Positions 37,336-48,206 of a DNA stretch of 64,000 nucleotides are shown here, one piece after another. The notes below the pieces were generated by a model, which did not search any database, was not told where the DNA came from, and was given only the letters and a program-made list of their open reading frames with translations. Each line of letters starts with the position of its first letter. Position 1 is the stretch's first letter. Source of the stretch: Dipteris shenzhenensis (lineage: Eukaryota > Polypodiophyta > Polypodiopsida > Gleicheniales); assembly GCA_047967505.1 (NCBI GenBank), contig CM106539.1; one strand, 5' to 3'. A program made the translations under genes and the position numbers.

Positions 37336-37506
37336 TGTGGGGGTTAAAGGTCACTGTGCCTTAACCCCAGTTATGTACAATACTCAAACACATATATAAA
37401 TGAATGAAAAAGAAGATTAGGGTGGTTCTGCACCCACCAAAACTTGTGTGGCTCTCTGTCTCTCTCTCTCCTTCTTCCATTCTTGCTTCCGTTGAGAGCA
37501 CTCTCA
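37336..37506 (+). repeat. 3' LTR of element B
   Basis: 171 bp, directly after the purine tract AGTGGGAGGT. It is followed by AACTG, the right target duplication. Confidence 0.95.
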
Positions 37507-37511
37507 AACTG

Positions 37512-37635
37512 AGCCACAAACTAGAGTAGATAAGGATAGCTGTCATCCAGCTATTATTCGTGGGCGGTGTACCAACCGCATCTCCAGCTAACAAGTAGGT
37601 GACATAAATGCACAACAGTCACCCTGGCATATCTC
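37512..37635 (-). repeat. 5' LTR of element C, second part
   Basis: Continues the LTR after the insertion of element B, matching 29587-29709. It stops at CATATCTC, about 22 bases short of the LTR end seen in the left copy, and passes directly into host sequence. Confidence 0.85.
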
Positions 37636-39654
37636 AATGAAATGACAATGAAGTCCTAGCAGGTTCTCAACATGGCTCCCACTAACTTTGTCAACTTGAG
37701 ATCCATCTCAAAGCAAACCGCTTCGCTCCAGTGATGGTATGGGAGAAATATGCTGGATACTCGTGCAGCTAAAGCATAAAGGTTTGTATGGATCGTGTGT
37801 GACACGAGAACTTCCACAAGTTTTGCATTGATATTGCATCAGGGGTGCATTCAATTTTGTGAATTGAATAACACCAACAACCTACATAACATGACAACAA
37901 TATACTGTAAGCACACATTAATTATTCCACCCAGCGATGATTTGATGCAACAATATTTTACCTTCTGTCCATATCCAAGTTCTAACACTTGATGCCTAAA
38001 AGCCTCTTGCAAAGTTTCACATAGACTACCCTCAGGGACAACACCAGCGAGAATCGTAAAATCAAATACCCCCAAGGAATGACAACCACGCATGAATGAA
38101 ATTTTATTTGCCACGTACATCACAACTCCATCATTAAAAAAATGTTGTATGAATCGGGGACAATGTATTCCTTTGCTCGCCAACAAAAGACAACTGTAGA
38201 AAATAAAATGCATTCAGCATGTCTTGCAACCTAGTTTATGAATAATGCATTACTAAATGATCTCCATATCGTAGCTCGATTGTCAGCATTTGGTTTGTCA
38301 GCTCTACAAAGATTTGGTCACACGAAGATCCTTCCAAGTCCACTTTCACAACACCAAATTCAATGGTGTCCATTACGGAAGCAAAGGAACTGCCCGCACC
38401 TTGGATCTAATTTGCTGCCCAAGGCACATACGCATTGATGTTCCTAGCATGATGAAAATGGATTTGTCCATTGAATGGCTCAGCTTTTAGAATGCTTATT
38501 ATGGCATTAACACATAAAGAGACATTATAGGTGCCTCCTTCACCTGGTACTTTCTTACTAATCGCAGGACCTTCTATCTTATAGAAACAATTAACTTCAA
38601 TGATGTCCCTTAGTTGAGCCACATATGCATGGGGCACATGAAGCATGATTGTTTGACAGCGGTCAATGTCAGTAAGGTCCACTCTCATGTATACATCATA
38701 CGATATCGAATACATTTGTGGCTTTAAATGTACCGTATTTACAGAGAGCTTTTCCCTCAAATGTGAACCAACAACTTACATACTCGCCTATATTTTCAAT
38801 TCGAAGCACAAGAAGTGCATTTGGGTTCAAGGGCATAAAGTCTACCAGAACCAGCGCTCTTGAATTCTATGATATGTTAGGACAATCTTCGTCATTATTT
38901 TTTCCACAACTTGAGCTTGCTAAAAAAATACTATGCGTATTTAGAATATTCAATAGTAACTATTTGTTCTAAAATAATCAATAAAAATTAAAAATCAAAC
39001 GTTCTAAAACATGATGAAGATTGATCTTCCAATATAGAGAGACTCCCCTAACACATAATTATTTTCCATAACTAGTTGTGTGAAACACACACTTAAACTC
39101 GCTGGAAGCAAACCATGCTAAAATAAGAGCATCTATGAAATGATCCAAGAAACTATCAGAGGGAGCACCATATGTAGAGTGGTAAATAATGGGAAAACCC
39201 AATGACATAATATTACTAGAAATACTGCAACCCCAGATCCCAAATAGAGATGACAGCGAAAAGACTGAAAACACCCTGTCTTAGGTGATTATAAGTGTAG
39301 AAACTGATCTCATTTGGTTTCTAGGTTGAAGCATTGATTTCTTAATTAGGCTTTGAAAACCATGCATTGGGCGGCGGTATTGCATGATCTCAATAGCGTG
39401 AGGCACTTGATATCAATCAATGTTCCACACATGTATTTCAAAGTCAATTCTTACATTCCAAACCAACATTTTACGATCAAATGTATAATGGAAATTCTGA
39501 ATTCCATTGTAGTACGTTGGAGCAACGCCACCAACTTGAAACCTTGTTTCAAAGACTTCCTCAGAGACTTAGGAATTCTATAGCAAGCTCAGGTTTATTC
39601 TCAGCAAACTTCAGAAGTTCTGCATGATAACAACAAATAAGAGCCACTGCACGA
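37634..39654 (-). pseudogene. Unidentified multi-exon host gene, disrupted
   Basis: The minus strand holds a series of exon-like segments in one direction: about 39570-39654 (ALICCYHAELLKFAENKPEL), 39330-39570 (FQVGGVAPTYYNGIQNFHYT), 39080-39275 (GIWGCSISSNIMSLGFPIIY), 38790-38880 (VLVDFMPLNPNALLVLRIEN), 38240-38720 (DIDRCQTIMLHVPHAY, and after one stop VVKVDLEGSSCDQIFVEL), 37962-38193 (NDGVVMYVANKISFMRGCHS) and 37634-37780. The exon at 37962-38193 has a textbook acceptor (TTTTCTACAG) and donor (AAG|GTAAAA), and an exon near 38790 ends at GTAAGT. I do not recognise the protein. The 5' part is replaced by element D, the 3' end is split by element C, and at least two in-frame stops are present. 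Confidence 0.5.
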
Positions 39655-41860
39655 CCAGATCAATAAAACCTACTAGAACCTTCTCCCGCACACAGTGATA
39701 ATGCACCTCAATGTGCTTTGTTCTAGCATGATAGACTGGGTTATTTGCCAAGTGTATACTACTCATGTTGTCACAATAAATGACAACTAGCCCATCTGTA
39801 GACTGGTGCATATCATAAAGTAGCTTATGCAACCAAGATGCCTCACATGCAGCCATTGTTGCACCCCTGTACTCAGCCTCTGTGCTCGACAAGTAACTGT
39901 AGGCTGTTTCTTGCTGCCCCAAGCGATTGCAGCACTCCCAAAAGAGAACACATATCCACTGATAGATCATCTATCAGAAATACTACCAGCCCAATCAGCA
40001 TCAGTATATCCATGCAATTGTATATGAACCCCAGTCTCATAAAATAGTCCAGATTACAATGTGGACTTCACATACCTCAATATGCATCTAGCCGCATCCA
40101 AATGCGGTTTCCTTGGAGCCTGCATAAACTAACTTACCAACCCAACAGCATAGCTCAAATCTGGCCTGGTAATAGTCATATAAATCAAACTTTCTACTAT
40201 GCGTCTGTACATAATAGGGTCTTCTAGAAGCTCACTTGCATCTACGCTCAACTTCACATTCTGCTCCAAAGGAACTAAAATAGGCTTACAGCCTGTCATC
40301 CCATATTTGGACAGCATGTCCAATCCATACTACCTCTGCAAGAGCCATATCCCCTCCATATCCCACTTGTGGATCTAATCACCTCAATGTCCAAGAAGTA
40401 ATGCAGCTCTCCCGAATCCTTCATCTCAAACTTCTGCTTCAATAGCATTTTCACATGAAGGATATCCATCACCTGTGATGATCAAATCATCAACATAAAT
40501 GACAAGCAGCATAATGCCTTTCTCTGTTTTTCTCACATAAAGTGAGAAATCTGCCTTGGAAATCTGAAAGCCAATAGTGACAAGATACTGTCCTATCTTA
40601 TCAGACCATGCTTTGGGTGCTTGCTTCAAGCCATAAAAGGCTTTCTTCAACCTGCAAACAGACTCATGATGAACAGCATGAACATAACCTGGTGGCTGCT
40701 CCTTATAGACCTCTTCTTGCAAATCACCATGCAAGAAGGCATTCTTTACATCCATCTGATGTAAAGACTATCCCTTTGATGCAGCCATAGCAATTACTGC
40801 TCTTACAGTTGCCATCCTTGCAACCAGACTGAATGTTTCTTCATAATCAATGCCATATGTGTGTGCATGCCCTTGACAACTAATCTTGCGATGTATCTGC
40901 TCACAGAACCATCTGCATTGTGCTTCACCTTATAAACCCACTTGTAGCCAATTGCATTCTTGTCTTTAGGCAAAGGCACCAATTCCCATGTAGCATTTTC
41001 TTCCAAGGCATCCATTTCTTCATCCGTGGCTTTCTCCCATTTTTCTTTTCCCATGGCTTGCTCAAAAGAAGTGGGTTTTGGTTCATGTATCACTTTGACC
41101 ATATAGGCATAGTGAATGGCTGTAAATCCATCATATTTCAGCCTATCCACAGGATACTTAACTTTGGTAGACTTGCACAAAATAGGCTCATTACCAGGTG
41201 TTCTCAAAACATCCCTTGTCTTACTTACTCCAGGTGTAACAACAGAAGGAATACCCAACTCATCATCAAGGCTCTGTTCTAAGCCATTGGATTCACCATC
41301 CACATAAGAGTGACCTACATTCACATCAACCATGGGCTGATCTACTTCTCTTGTCCCTTTCATGATACTTGCATACCACGATCTACATTGCTTTGAGGAG
41401 ATTCTCTTGATCTCAATCTGCCTGTCCATGGCGAAGTATGTGAACCACTACTAGAGGACACTACAGGTCCACTAATATTTTGTGATTGTTGCTGTAAATT
41501 CTATGCAGCATTACCATTTTGTGCATCTACATCATCAATCACATTTACTGGTTTATACCAGCTGCTCATCTCATAAAAAACATCTTTGCTCACTGTAAAC
41601 TTACGAGTAGAAGGGTTATAGCATCTATACCCTTTTTGCTACAGAGAATAACCAATAAAGATGCACTTCTTAGATTTTGGATCCAACTTGGATCTCAACT
41701 CATCTGGCACATGAACATAGGCAATGCAACCAAAAACTTTCATTTGAGAAATATCTAGTTTCCTACCAATATACCTCTCCTCTCGTGTCATGCCATGTAT
41801 TGCTGCACTGGGAGTACTGTTCATTATGTAGACTGCTGTAGCAATTGCTTCAGCCCAAAT
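39655..41860 (-). pseudogene. Integrase C-terminus, RT and RNase H of element D
   Basis: In order on the minus strand: integrase tail (FGCIAYVHVPDELRSKLDPK, 41639-41824), linker and RT start (WVYKVKHNADGSVSRYIARL within 40803-41429), RT core (MDVKNAFLHGDL through VIYVDDLIITG, 40426-40755), RT tail (40129-40323) and RNase H (STEAEYRG, YCDNMSS; 39655-39970). Multiple stops and frameshifts separate these blocks. Confidence 0.85.
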
Positions 41861-42094
41861 TTATAAAAAAAATGTCACCATGGGATTTGCCCTCTCTCGT
41901 AGCATATACTGCCCTCTCGCCGCACCGCGAAGGGTGTCCCAATCTCAGTGCACTCTTGCACCTTCCGACTGTGCTACCTGTAGAGATTTGCTCCCAAACT
42001 CGAAAAAGGAAAGTAACACTGATCCTCTTACCAAGACACTGCGAACTTGGTTTGCTTTCTTGAGCTCCTTACCACAAACCGAGCTCTGATACCA

Positions 42095-42436
42095 TGTGAA
42101 GAGAGTGGGAGTGAAGTAAGGAGTCTCACTTGTAGCTTTCTCACATACACAATGGGGGAATACACACAAAGGTGGAGGCTGAAAACAGTTTTCCTCTTCT
42201 TAGTTGTGAAAGACAAAAGAACTCTCTCTTAGTATAAAAGGAATAGGTGAACCCTATATGTGGGTCTCAAACCAAACTCAGCTAACCTAGGTGGCATACT
42301 AACTGAGCCACTAACTAGAGTACATAAAGATAGTTGTCATCCAGCTATTATTCATGGGCGGTGTACCAACCGCATCTGCAGCTAAGTCGGTGACATAAAT
42401 GCACAATGGTCACCCTGGCAGCTCAATATCTCAACA
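42095..42436 (-). repeat. 5' LTR of element D
   Basis: 342 bp, TGTGAAGAGAG...CTCAACA on the plus strand, clearly related to the LTRs of C. A primer-binding site (GCTCTGATACCA) abuts it at 42083-42094. Confidence 0.85.
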
Positions 42437-43607
42437 TTCCTTGGGATGGAAATATGGAGCGATGATACTGGGATCAAGGCAAGTACAATCAAAAGGTACC
42501 TAGGCAGTTTCATCTACATTGATTGCAAGACACTCCCTACTCCTATGGAATGAAATATCAAGTTGTCACCACTTGATACTTCTCTCGTTTTAGATTCTCT
42601 ATAATACAGACAGCTCATTGGCAGCTTGATCTATTTGACTATCACCAGTTCAAGCATATCATATGCAGTTGGTGTGCTCAGCTAGTTCATGCAGAATTCA
42701 AAGAAGACTCACCTCCTTGAAGCGAAGAGAATACATGGGATCATGGACTACATTATGCCAGGTCATCTGACTTTCACTTCCATAGATACACAAATGTTGA
42801 TTGGGTAGGAAGTGTAAATGACAAAAGATCCACCAGTGGAAACTGCTTTAGTCTTGATCCGTAGCTTTGTCATGGCAAAGCAAGAAGCAACCAACAGTAG
42901 CATTGTCTTCCACCAAAGCAGAATATACAAGATTCACCAATGCAACATGTGAAGCAATTTGGTTCAAAAGGCTTTGTTTAGAGATTGAGATACTCTCTAG
43001 AGACCCTACTATGCTATATTCAGATAATATGAATAGCATTCAAGTGGCAAAGATCCCAGTGTTTTCATGCAAGAACAAAACACATTGAACTGCATTATCA
43101 CTTCATCTGTGAGAAAGTTCTTAATGAAGAAATCGACTTGATATATTGTTAGACACAAGAATAGGTCGTAGATATCTTCACCAAGCCACTATCCCTTGAT
43201 AAGTTTGCACACTTTTGACATCAACTTGGTCTTTTCCAATTGCAACTTAAGAGGGGGAAGTGAAGATTAAGTTGTACACCTTTAGACATACGTTTTCCGA
43301 TGTGCTCTTTTTTCACTCTTGTGCATCTTTTCTGATCTTTATTTCTATTGCCGTTATACAACATTCAAAAAATCCAAAAATTGTGTTTTAAAGCACCCTC
43401 TTCTTATGCAGTGAATTTAAGAGGGGGTGTTCAAAATGGTGTGTAAATTGCACCATAAGGGTTACGGGACAAACCCTAATCCTAGCCCTAACCCTAACCC
43501 TAAGGGGTCCATGTATATATTCGTATTTTCCTTGGAATACAAGTTAGTGTATAGTTAGTAAGATTGTGTGCACTCCTCTCTCTCCCTCTCTCATTTTTGC
43601 TAATGCA
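42437..43607 (+). mobile_element. Copia element E, decayed 3' half with LTR
   Basis: The plus strand encodes a heavily mutated RT tail (starting FLGMEIWSDDTGIKASTIK, with QLIGSLIYLTIT) and RNase H (about 42780-43180). A purine tract (AAGAGGGGG) and a probable 3' LTR at 43428-43607 (TGTTCAAAATGG...TGCTAATGCA, 180 bp) follow. The 5' half is missing, cut at the edge of element D. The LTR ends within the left LTR of element F, so E was inserted in F. Confidence 0.7.
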
Positions 43608-44329
43608 TATGATGTCACCCTGATATCAAAATCTAATCTAGGAATTGGTCCACTTGCGACAAGGACTCTTCACACTTGCACAAGTGTAGGGCACTCACAT
43701 TCACACTTGGACTCTGATATCCAACAAACCCCCCTTTGGAGCTAGAGTGAGTGGCTCTTAAAGACAAACATGATGGGGAGATCCTGATTGTACATCCCAT
43801 GCAATCTCAAAGACTAAATTCTAAGCATGATTTAAAGGTTTAACAAATCGCTCTCATGGCTTTAGATTCAACCTAATCAAAGGCTTAATTGTAAGCATGG
43901 ATGCATGACCAACCCATAGGTCTAGGGAAAGGCACAAACATCCTAAGGCTTGGCTAGGCCTGACATAGGAAAAGCATCAAGACAAAGTACATCCAAAAGC
44001 ACCCCCTATCTCCTAATTGGGTACATGGAATGGTGGAGCCTTTCATGAAACAAGGCACATAAAACACACTCAAATTATTACATCATTTTGGGGGGACCAC
44101 CCAAGGCAGAGTACCTGACACAAACACTCTTGAATCTAGAAAGCGCAATCATTTTGGGGGGACCACCCAAGGTAGAGGACCGAACACAGACACACAAACA
44201 CACTTGAATCTAGAAAGTGCAATTATCATCTATATTTCATGTAGAGATACATCAAAAACATGTGAGTAAAGGCCTTCTCCTTAGGTCCATTAGAGGGTTT
44301 AACCTCATCTTCATCTATTCTTGTGTAAG

Positions 44330-44920
44330 CATGTTCCTTCAATTGTTCTTTTGCCATCTTCTTGAAGCATCTATCCTCGGTGTGTTTGAGCTTGTTGCAT
44401 TAGGTACATTTTAATGGCTTGCCTTTTTTTCTTGCTTTGTTCTTTGAGAAGATGCCTTCTCAAGTTGTAGTGAAGCCCTAGCTTTCTCTATGATACATCG
44501 ATCCTTATCAATAAGGATAGCTGCCATATCATGACCAACCCTAGTACTACTAGGATATCACTGTATTTAGAGATACCAGCAATTATACTGGAGAGTAGAA
44601 ATATCACCTGGTTATCTTATCCAATTGTGGATTTTAGGGGCAACTAATTATTGAAGGATAGATCCCTAGATTGCTCAAGTGTTCACTCAGTGTCTCTTCT
44701 TCCTTCATCTTCAAATTATAAAGTTTTCATTTAAGAAAAACTTTGGAATTAATTATCCTATTTACAAATAGATTTTCAAGCTTAGTCCAAACTTCACTTG
44801 TCTTATAGAGATCTACGTGTGGATTAGGTTATTGGTAGGCCCTAGGCCAATGATAGCCAAGGCCTTATCATTGTGCTTCTTATTGTTTGACTTTGGCCTC
44901 TTTTCTTTGCCATTTGCCAT
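44330..44920 (-). pseudogene. Copia Gag of element F, decayed
   Basis: The minus strand starts MANGKEKRPKSNNKKHNDKA and contains the copia Gag phrase KLYNLKMKEEETLSEHLSN. It ends in a CCHC knuckle region (LKCTxCNKLKHTEDRCFKKM, near 44350-44425). Several stops and frameshifts are present. Confidence 0.75.
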
Positions 44921-45939
44921 ATTTCAAATTCCTTCTCGCATCATAAGAAGAAGCCGATCTTAGTTTGTCAAGTTGGAAAGTTGGGTTTTGAAAGTTTCTC
45001 GATAAATGGAGCAAGTATTAGCGCATCCATAATAAGTGCAAAGCAAAATAATACACTAAATACAATGGTGGAATCTGAACTTGGCAAAGTGCAAGAAGAT
45101 GGATGGAAAAGAAAGGGAAAAAGTTAAGACAAAGGATAGTGACAAAGTCAACCAACTTGTTGACTAACTTAATAGAACATCTATCACATGTCCGCACCAA
45201 GGGAGCAATTGAGCTAAACATCAAGAGTTTTTAAAGAAGTCACTGACCATAGCCTAGATTGAGATAAGCCGCAGAGAAGTCCTTGACGATCATTAAGATA
45301 ATTCACTTCAAGTTTGTAAGTTATGTAGTTGGTCAAACATGCAACAATTTTACAGCAATAGCTCGAAAAGGATGTAGACATGTAGAAGACCAATGGGTCA
45401 TTCATGGTTCCTCCAACTGAAAAAAGTTGCAACTTGATCACTATAGGCAGCATGACATAGTAGAAATGTCACGTTCTGAAATGGTAGAAGAACATTACGA
45501 AGAAGAAAAGGAATGAGAGCAGATGGCATAGCTCTTCATGCAAGCACTGGTGAAGTGACAAATGCACACAAATTTACTAGAGGATGTGTGCATAGTGGGT
45601 AGATTTAGAGGGTGTTAGCTTAGGAGATGTGGACAGAGTGTAAACAAAGTAGCAAGGCATCATTTCCAATTGAAATCATCCGAATAGCTTCTCGAAAAAA
45701 AAAACACGTTGAGGACAAAGACATGATGACTAGTTGCTGCATGTTTTTGCCTTGCTAGAAAGCTTCCTTCCCTGAGCTGCACCATCATTGATGATTCTCT
45801 TCAGTGTCCTCCCTCCTTTCTAGCTTCTAAAACATCAAGTTCAATTACACACAGGTCTTTTGGGATATTGTTAAGAGAAGATAATGGTAGGAGGATGTGT
45901 AATCCAGCAATGGGTAGCGTAGATTTTGGGAATGGCTAG

Positions 45940-46110
45940 TGATGAAGAGGAAGATGGCATGTAGGAGCTTGATGGCAAGTAGAAGCATGATGGCAAGGAT
46001 GAGCTACACCAAACTCAACATGATGGCAAGTAGAAGCATGATGGCAAGTAGAAGCATGATGGCAAGTAGAAGCATGATGGCAAGGATGAGCTACACCAAA
46101 CTCAACATAG
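45940..46110 (+). repeat. 18-bp minisatellite in element F leader
   Basis: The unit ATGGCAAGTAGAAGCATG occurs at least four times, and a larger block (GGATGAGCTACACCAAACTC) occurs twice. It lies between the F primer-binding region and gag. Confidence 0.9.
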
Positions 46111-46439
46111 AGAGGATGAGATCTAAAGCAAGAAAGTCTTGCTTTGATACATGTTAGAGTGCATGGTGAGAGGTGGATAGAGCAAGCAATTGCAAGATGG
46201 GCACAAGTGTAGAGGCACACAAATGGTGCAATGGATTGATTGAGAATTAAGTACAATGTGCCTCATTTATAGGCTAGGAAAGGACTTATCTTCTACATCA
46301 TAGGTGAAGTCATAGAAGGAGCTCACATGTGATGTCACACTAATATCAAATCTAATCTAGGACTTGGTCCACTTGGGACAAGGACTCTTCACACCCACAC
46401 AAGTGTAGGACACTCACACTAGGTCTCTGATATCCAATA

Positions 46440-46680
46440 GTTTCTCGTACATTAGGGGAGAATTGGGGTCTCAAAAGGGCCTCATAAGAAATGGGTTAAG
46501 AAATGGATTAGGCCTAATGCAAGCCCTCTTGTGGGGTCCAAGGGAGTCCTAACCCCCCCCTACCTAGGTGGGTTAAGCCCAATTGATCCCACCTCTTACA
46601 CATCTTACACCTAGGAGGGGGCCACCTCTTACACCTCTTACACCAAGGAGGGGGCACTTTTCCCAAAGTCAAAAATTTGA
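46440..46680. other. Unassigned, with short local repeats
   Basis: The phrases CCACCTCTTACACCTCTTACACC and AGGAGGGGGC repeat locally. There is no coding signal. Confidence 0.5.
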
Positions 46681-47215
46681 ATTTTGAATTTGAATTCCCT
46701 CTCTCTCCCTCCTCCCCCCATCCTCCAAAGTCAAACTTTTGAATTTTGAATTTTGAATTTCAATTCCCTCCTCCTCCCCCCATCCTCCTCCTTGTCTCCC
46801 TCCTCCCTCCTCCTCTTTCACACATCCCATTCCTCCTCCTGCTCCTCCTCCTCCTCCCTCCTCCCTCCCCCCTCCTCCTCCCTTTGTCCACATGCCTCCT
46901 CCTCCCTCCTCCCACATGCGTCCTCCTCCTCCCCTCCCCCTGCCGCTTTTTCCTCCTCCCTCCTTCCACATGCGTCCTCCTCCTCCCCCCCTACTGCTTT
47001 TTCCTGCTCCTCCTCCTCCCTCATGCTCATCCATTCTCCTCTTCCCTCATGCTCATGCCTAGTCCTCCTTCCTCCTACTCATGCAAGCTCCTCTTGCCTC
47101 ATGCTCACGCGTGCTCCTGCTGCTTCTGCTCACCCTACTCATGTGTATTTGTTTACCCTCATCCTCACACCTAGTCCTCCACTTGCTTCTCCTCCCTTGT
47201 AATCGAATCATTCAT
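46681..47215. repeat. Polypyrimidine (CTCCTCC)-rich low-complexity tract
   Basis: More than 500 bp of almost pure C and T on the plus strand, with interspersed CACATGCGTCCTCCTCC and CTCATGCTCA units. AT-rich AAATTTGAATTTTGAATT blocks precede it twice. Proline/serine/leucine frames across it are artefacts. Confidence 0.92.
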
Positions 47216-47982
47216 GGTCCTCATCCCTCCTCAAACATCACCTACCTTCTATGATGGCCTATCATAGTCTCTATAAACTCTGCGACTATTGAGGGCACCA
47301 TTTGAGGAGATCTCCCATGTTACCATGTGATCGTACAATTGCAGGATCAAATTGTGATCCATGATTTTTTTTTTCAAGAAAAGAAGAATCTTGAACCTCA
47401 AGAGGTGCTCTAAAGAGGAGAATATGAGCTAAAATGTTAATTTTGTAGTGTTTCAATGTAATTTCTTACTTTGGATTATCCACAGTGGTGCATTGCTTTT
47501 GCTAAGGTTCCCTTAGTTGTTCTTTTAGGAACTTCATGGAGGATGATATGAGAATGGTGGGCATGGATGATATGGACTCTTCATATCGAAAGATGCAAAG
47601 TCATGCATAAGCAAGTTGTTTTGGGGGTGATGCAGGACTTGAAGGGAATGGTGATGCAAAGGAGATGCTTGGAGCTTGTGATGCTACTAATGTAAGTCTT
47701 GAAGCTCAAAAGTTGATTGAAGAAGAAGAATTCACATGATGGATTACATCTATTTAAATTTAAATTTCTAAAATAATGTTTCTTCATGTGTGTAGGAGCA
47801 AGCAGGAATGGAGAATCTATCCATTTGGAACGAGAAGCCATGGAGAATTCATAGTATTGACCCAAGGAAACCTACGTGATCCATTCCAATGTGTTGTACA
47901 TGAGATTATAAGAACTTATGAGTTGAATGTGAGATTCTAAATAGCATAGCGATCTTTCTAAAGACTTAGTTGAGGATTCAAA
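47216..47982. other. Unassigned sequence
   Basis: No gene recognised. Its last five bases (TCAAA, 47978-47982) are the left target duplication of element G. Confidence 0.5.
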
Positions 47983-48153
47983 TGAGAGTGCTCTCAACGG
48001 AAGCAAGAACAGAAGAGGGAGAGAGAGAAACAAAGAGCCACACAAGTTTTGGTGGGTGCAGAACCACCCTAATCTTCTTTTTCATTCATTTATATTTGTG
48101 TTTGAGTATTGTACATAACCGGGGTAAAGGCATAGTGACCTTTAACCCCCAAA
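47983..48153 (-). repeat. 3' LTR of element G
   Basis: 171 bp. On the plus strand it begins TGAGAGTGCTCTCA. The terminal base pattern next to the purine tract is slightly altered (CCCCCAAA instead of CCCCCACA). Confidence 0.93.
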
Positions 48154-48206
48154 ACCTCCCACTTAAAGGACAATGTGCCTTTAAGGGAGAACAACCAGTG
48201 AGCATA

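Larger units (their letters stand above)
31598..37506 (+). mobile_element. Ty1/copia element B, complete, young, same family as A and G
   Basis: 5,909 bp with two 171-bp LTRs that I find identical, target duplication AACTG on both sides, and a tRNA-iMet primer-binding site at 31771-31782. It sits inside the 5' LTR of element C and so is the later insertion. Its Gag-Pol frame is broken in several places, which conflicts with the youth shown by the LTRs. Confidence 0.95.
29380..37635 (-). mobile_element. Copia element C, internally deleted, interrupted by element B
   Basis: A minus-strand copia of a different family from A, B and G. Its 3' LTR is 29380-29732. The 5' LTR is split by element B into 31392-31597 and 37512-37635. 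Between them lie a polypurine tract (29733-29744), an RNase H/RT tail, a gag start, a 540-bp leader and a primer-binding site. Gag is joined directly to the end of RT, so most of gag and pol is missing. The outer end of the split LTR lacks about 22 bases after CATATCTC. Instead of a 5-bp duplication, 105 bp of host sequence flank it on both sides. Confidence 0.85.
39655..42436 (-). mobile_element. Copia element D, relative of C, truncated
   Basis: Same family as C by LTR, leader and RNase H. Only its 5' LTR (42095-42436) is present. After about 215 bp of leader it enters the integrase, so gag, protease and most of integrase are missing. At the other end it breaks off within RNase H at about 39655, next to host exon sequence, so the 3' LTR is lost. 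The element is dead. Confidence 0.85.
43608..46439 (-). mobile_element. Copia element F, gag-only derivative
   Basis: A minus-strand element. Part of its 3' LTR is at 43608-43726, ending CCAACA on the plus strand and followed by the purine tract AAAGGGGGG (in element orientation). Its 5' LTR is 46152-46439. The two LTR parts share about 115 bp (landmarks ATCTAATCTAGGA, GACAAGGACTCTTCACAC). Only gag remains inside and no pol was seen. The leader carries an 18-bp minisatellite. Confidence 0.7.

Noticed and set aside
43478-43503. CCCTAACCCTAACCCTAA, telomere-like
   Set aside because: Only about three units, and the plant telomere unit is usually CCCTAAA. It lies inside the LTR of element E, so it is chance or LTR sequence.
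46669-47202. Glycine-rich and proline/serine-rich ORFs up to 149 codons
   Set aside because: Artefacts of the polypyrimidine tract. There is no domain and both strands are equally open.
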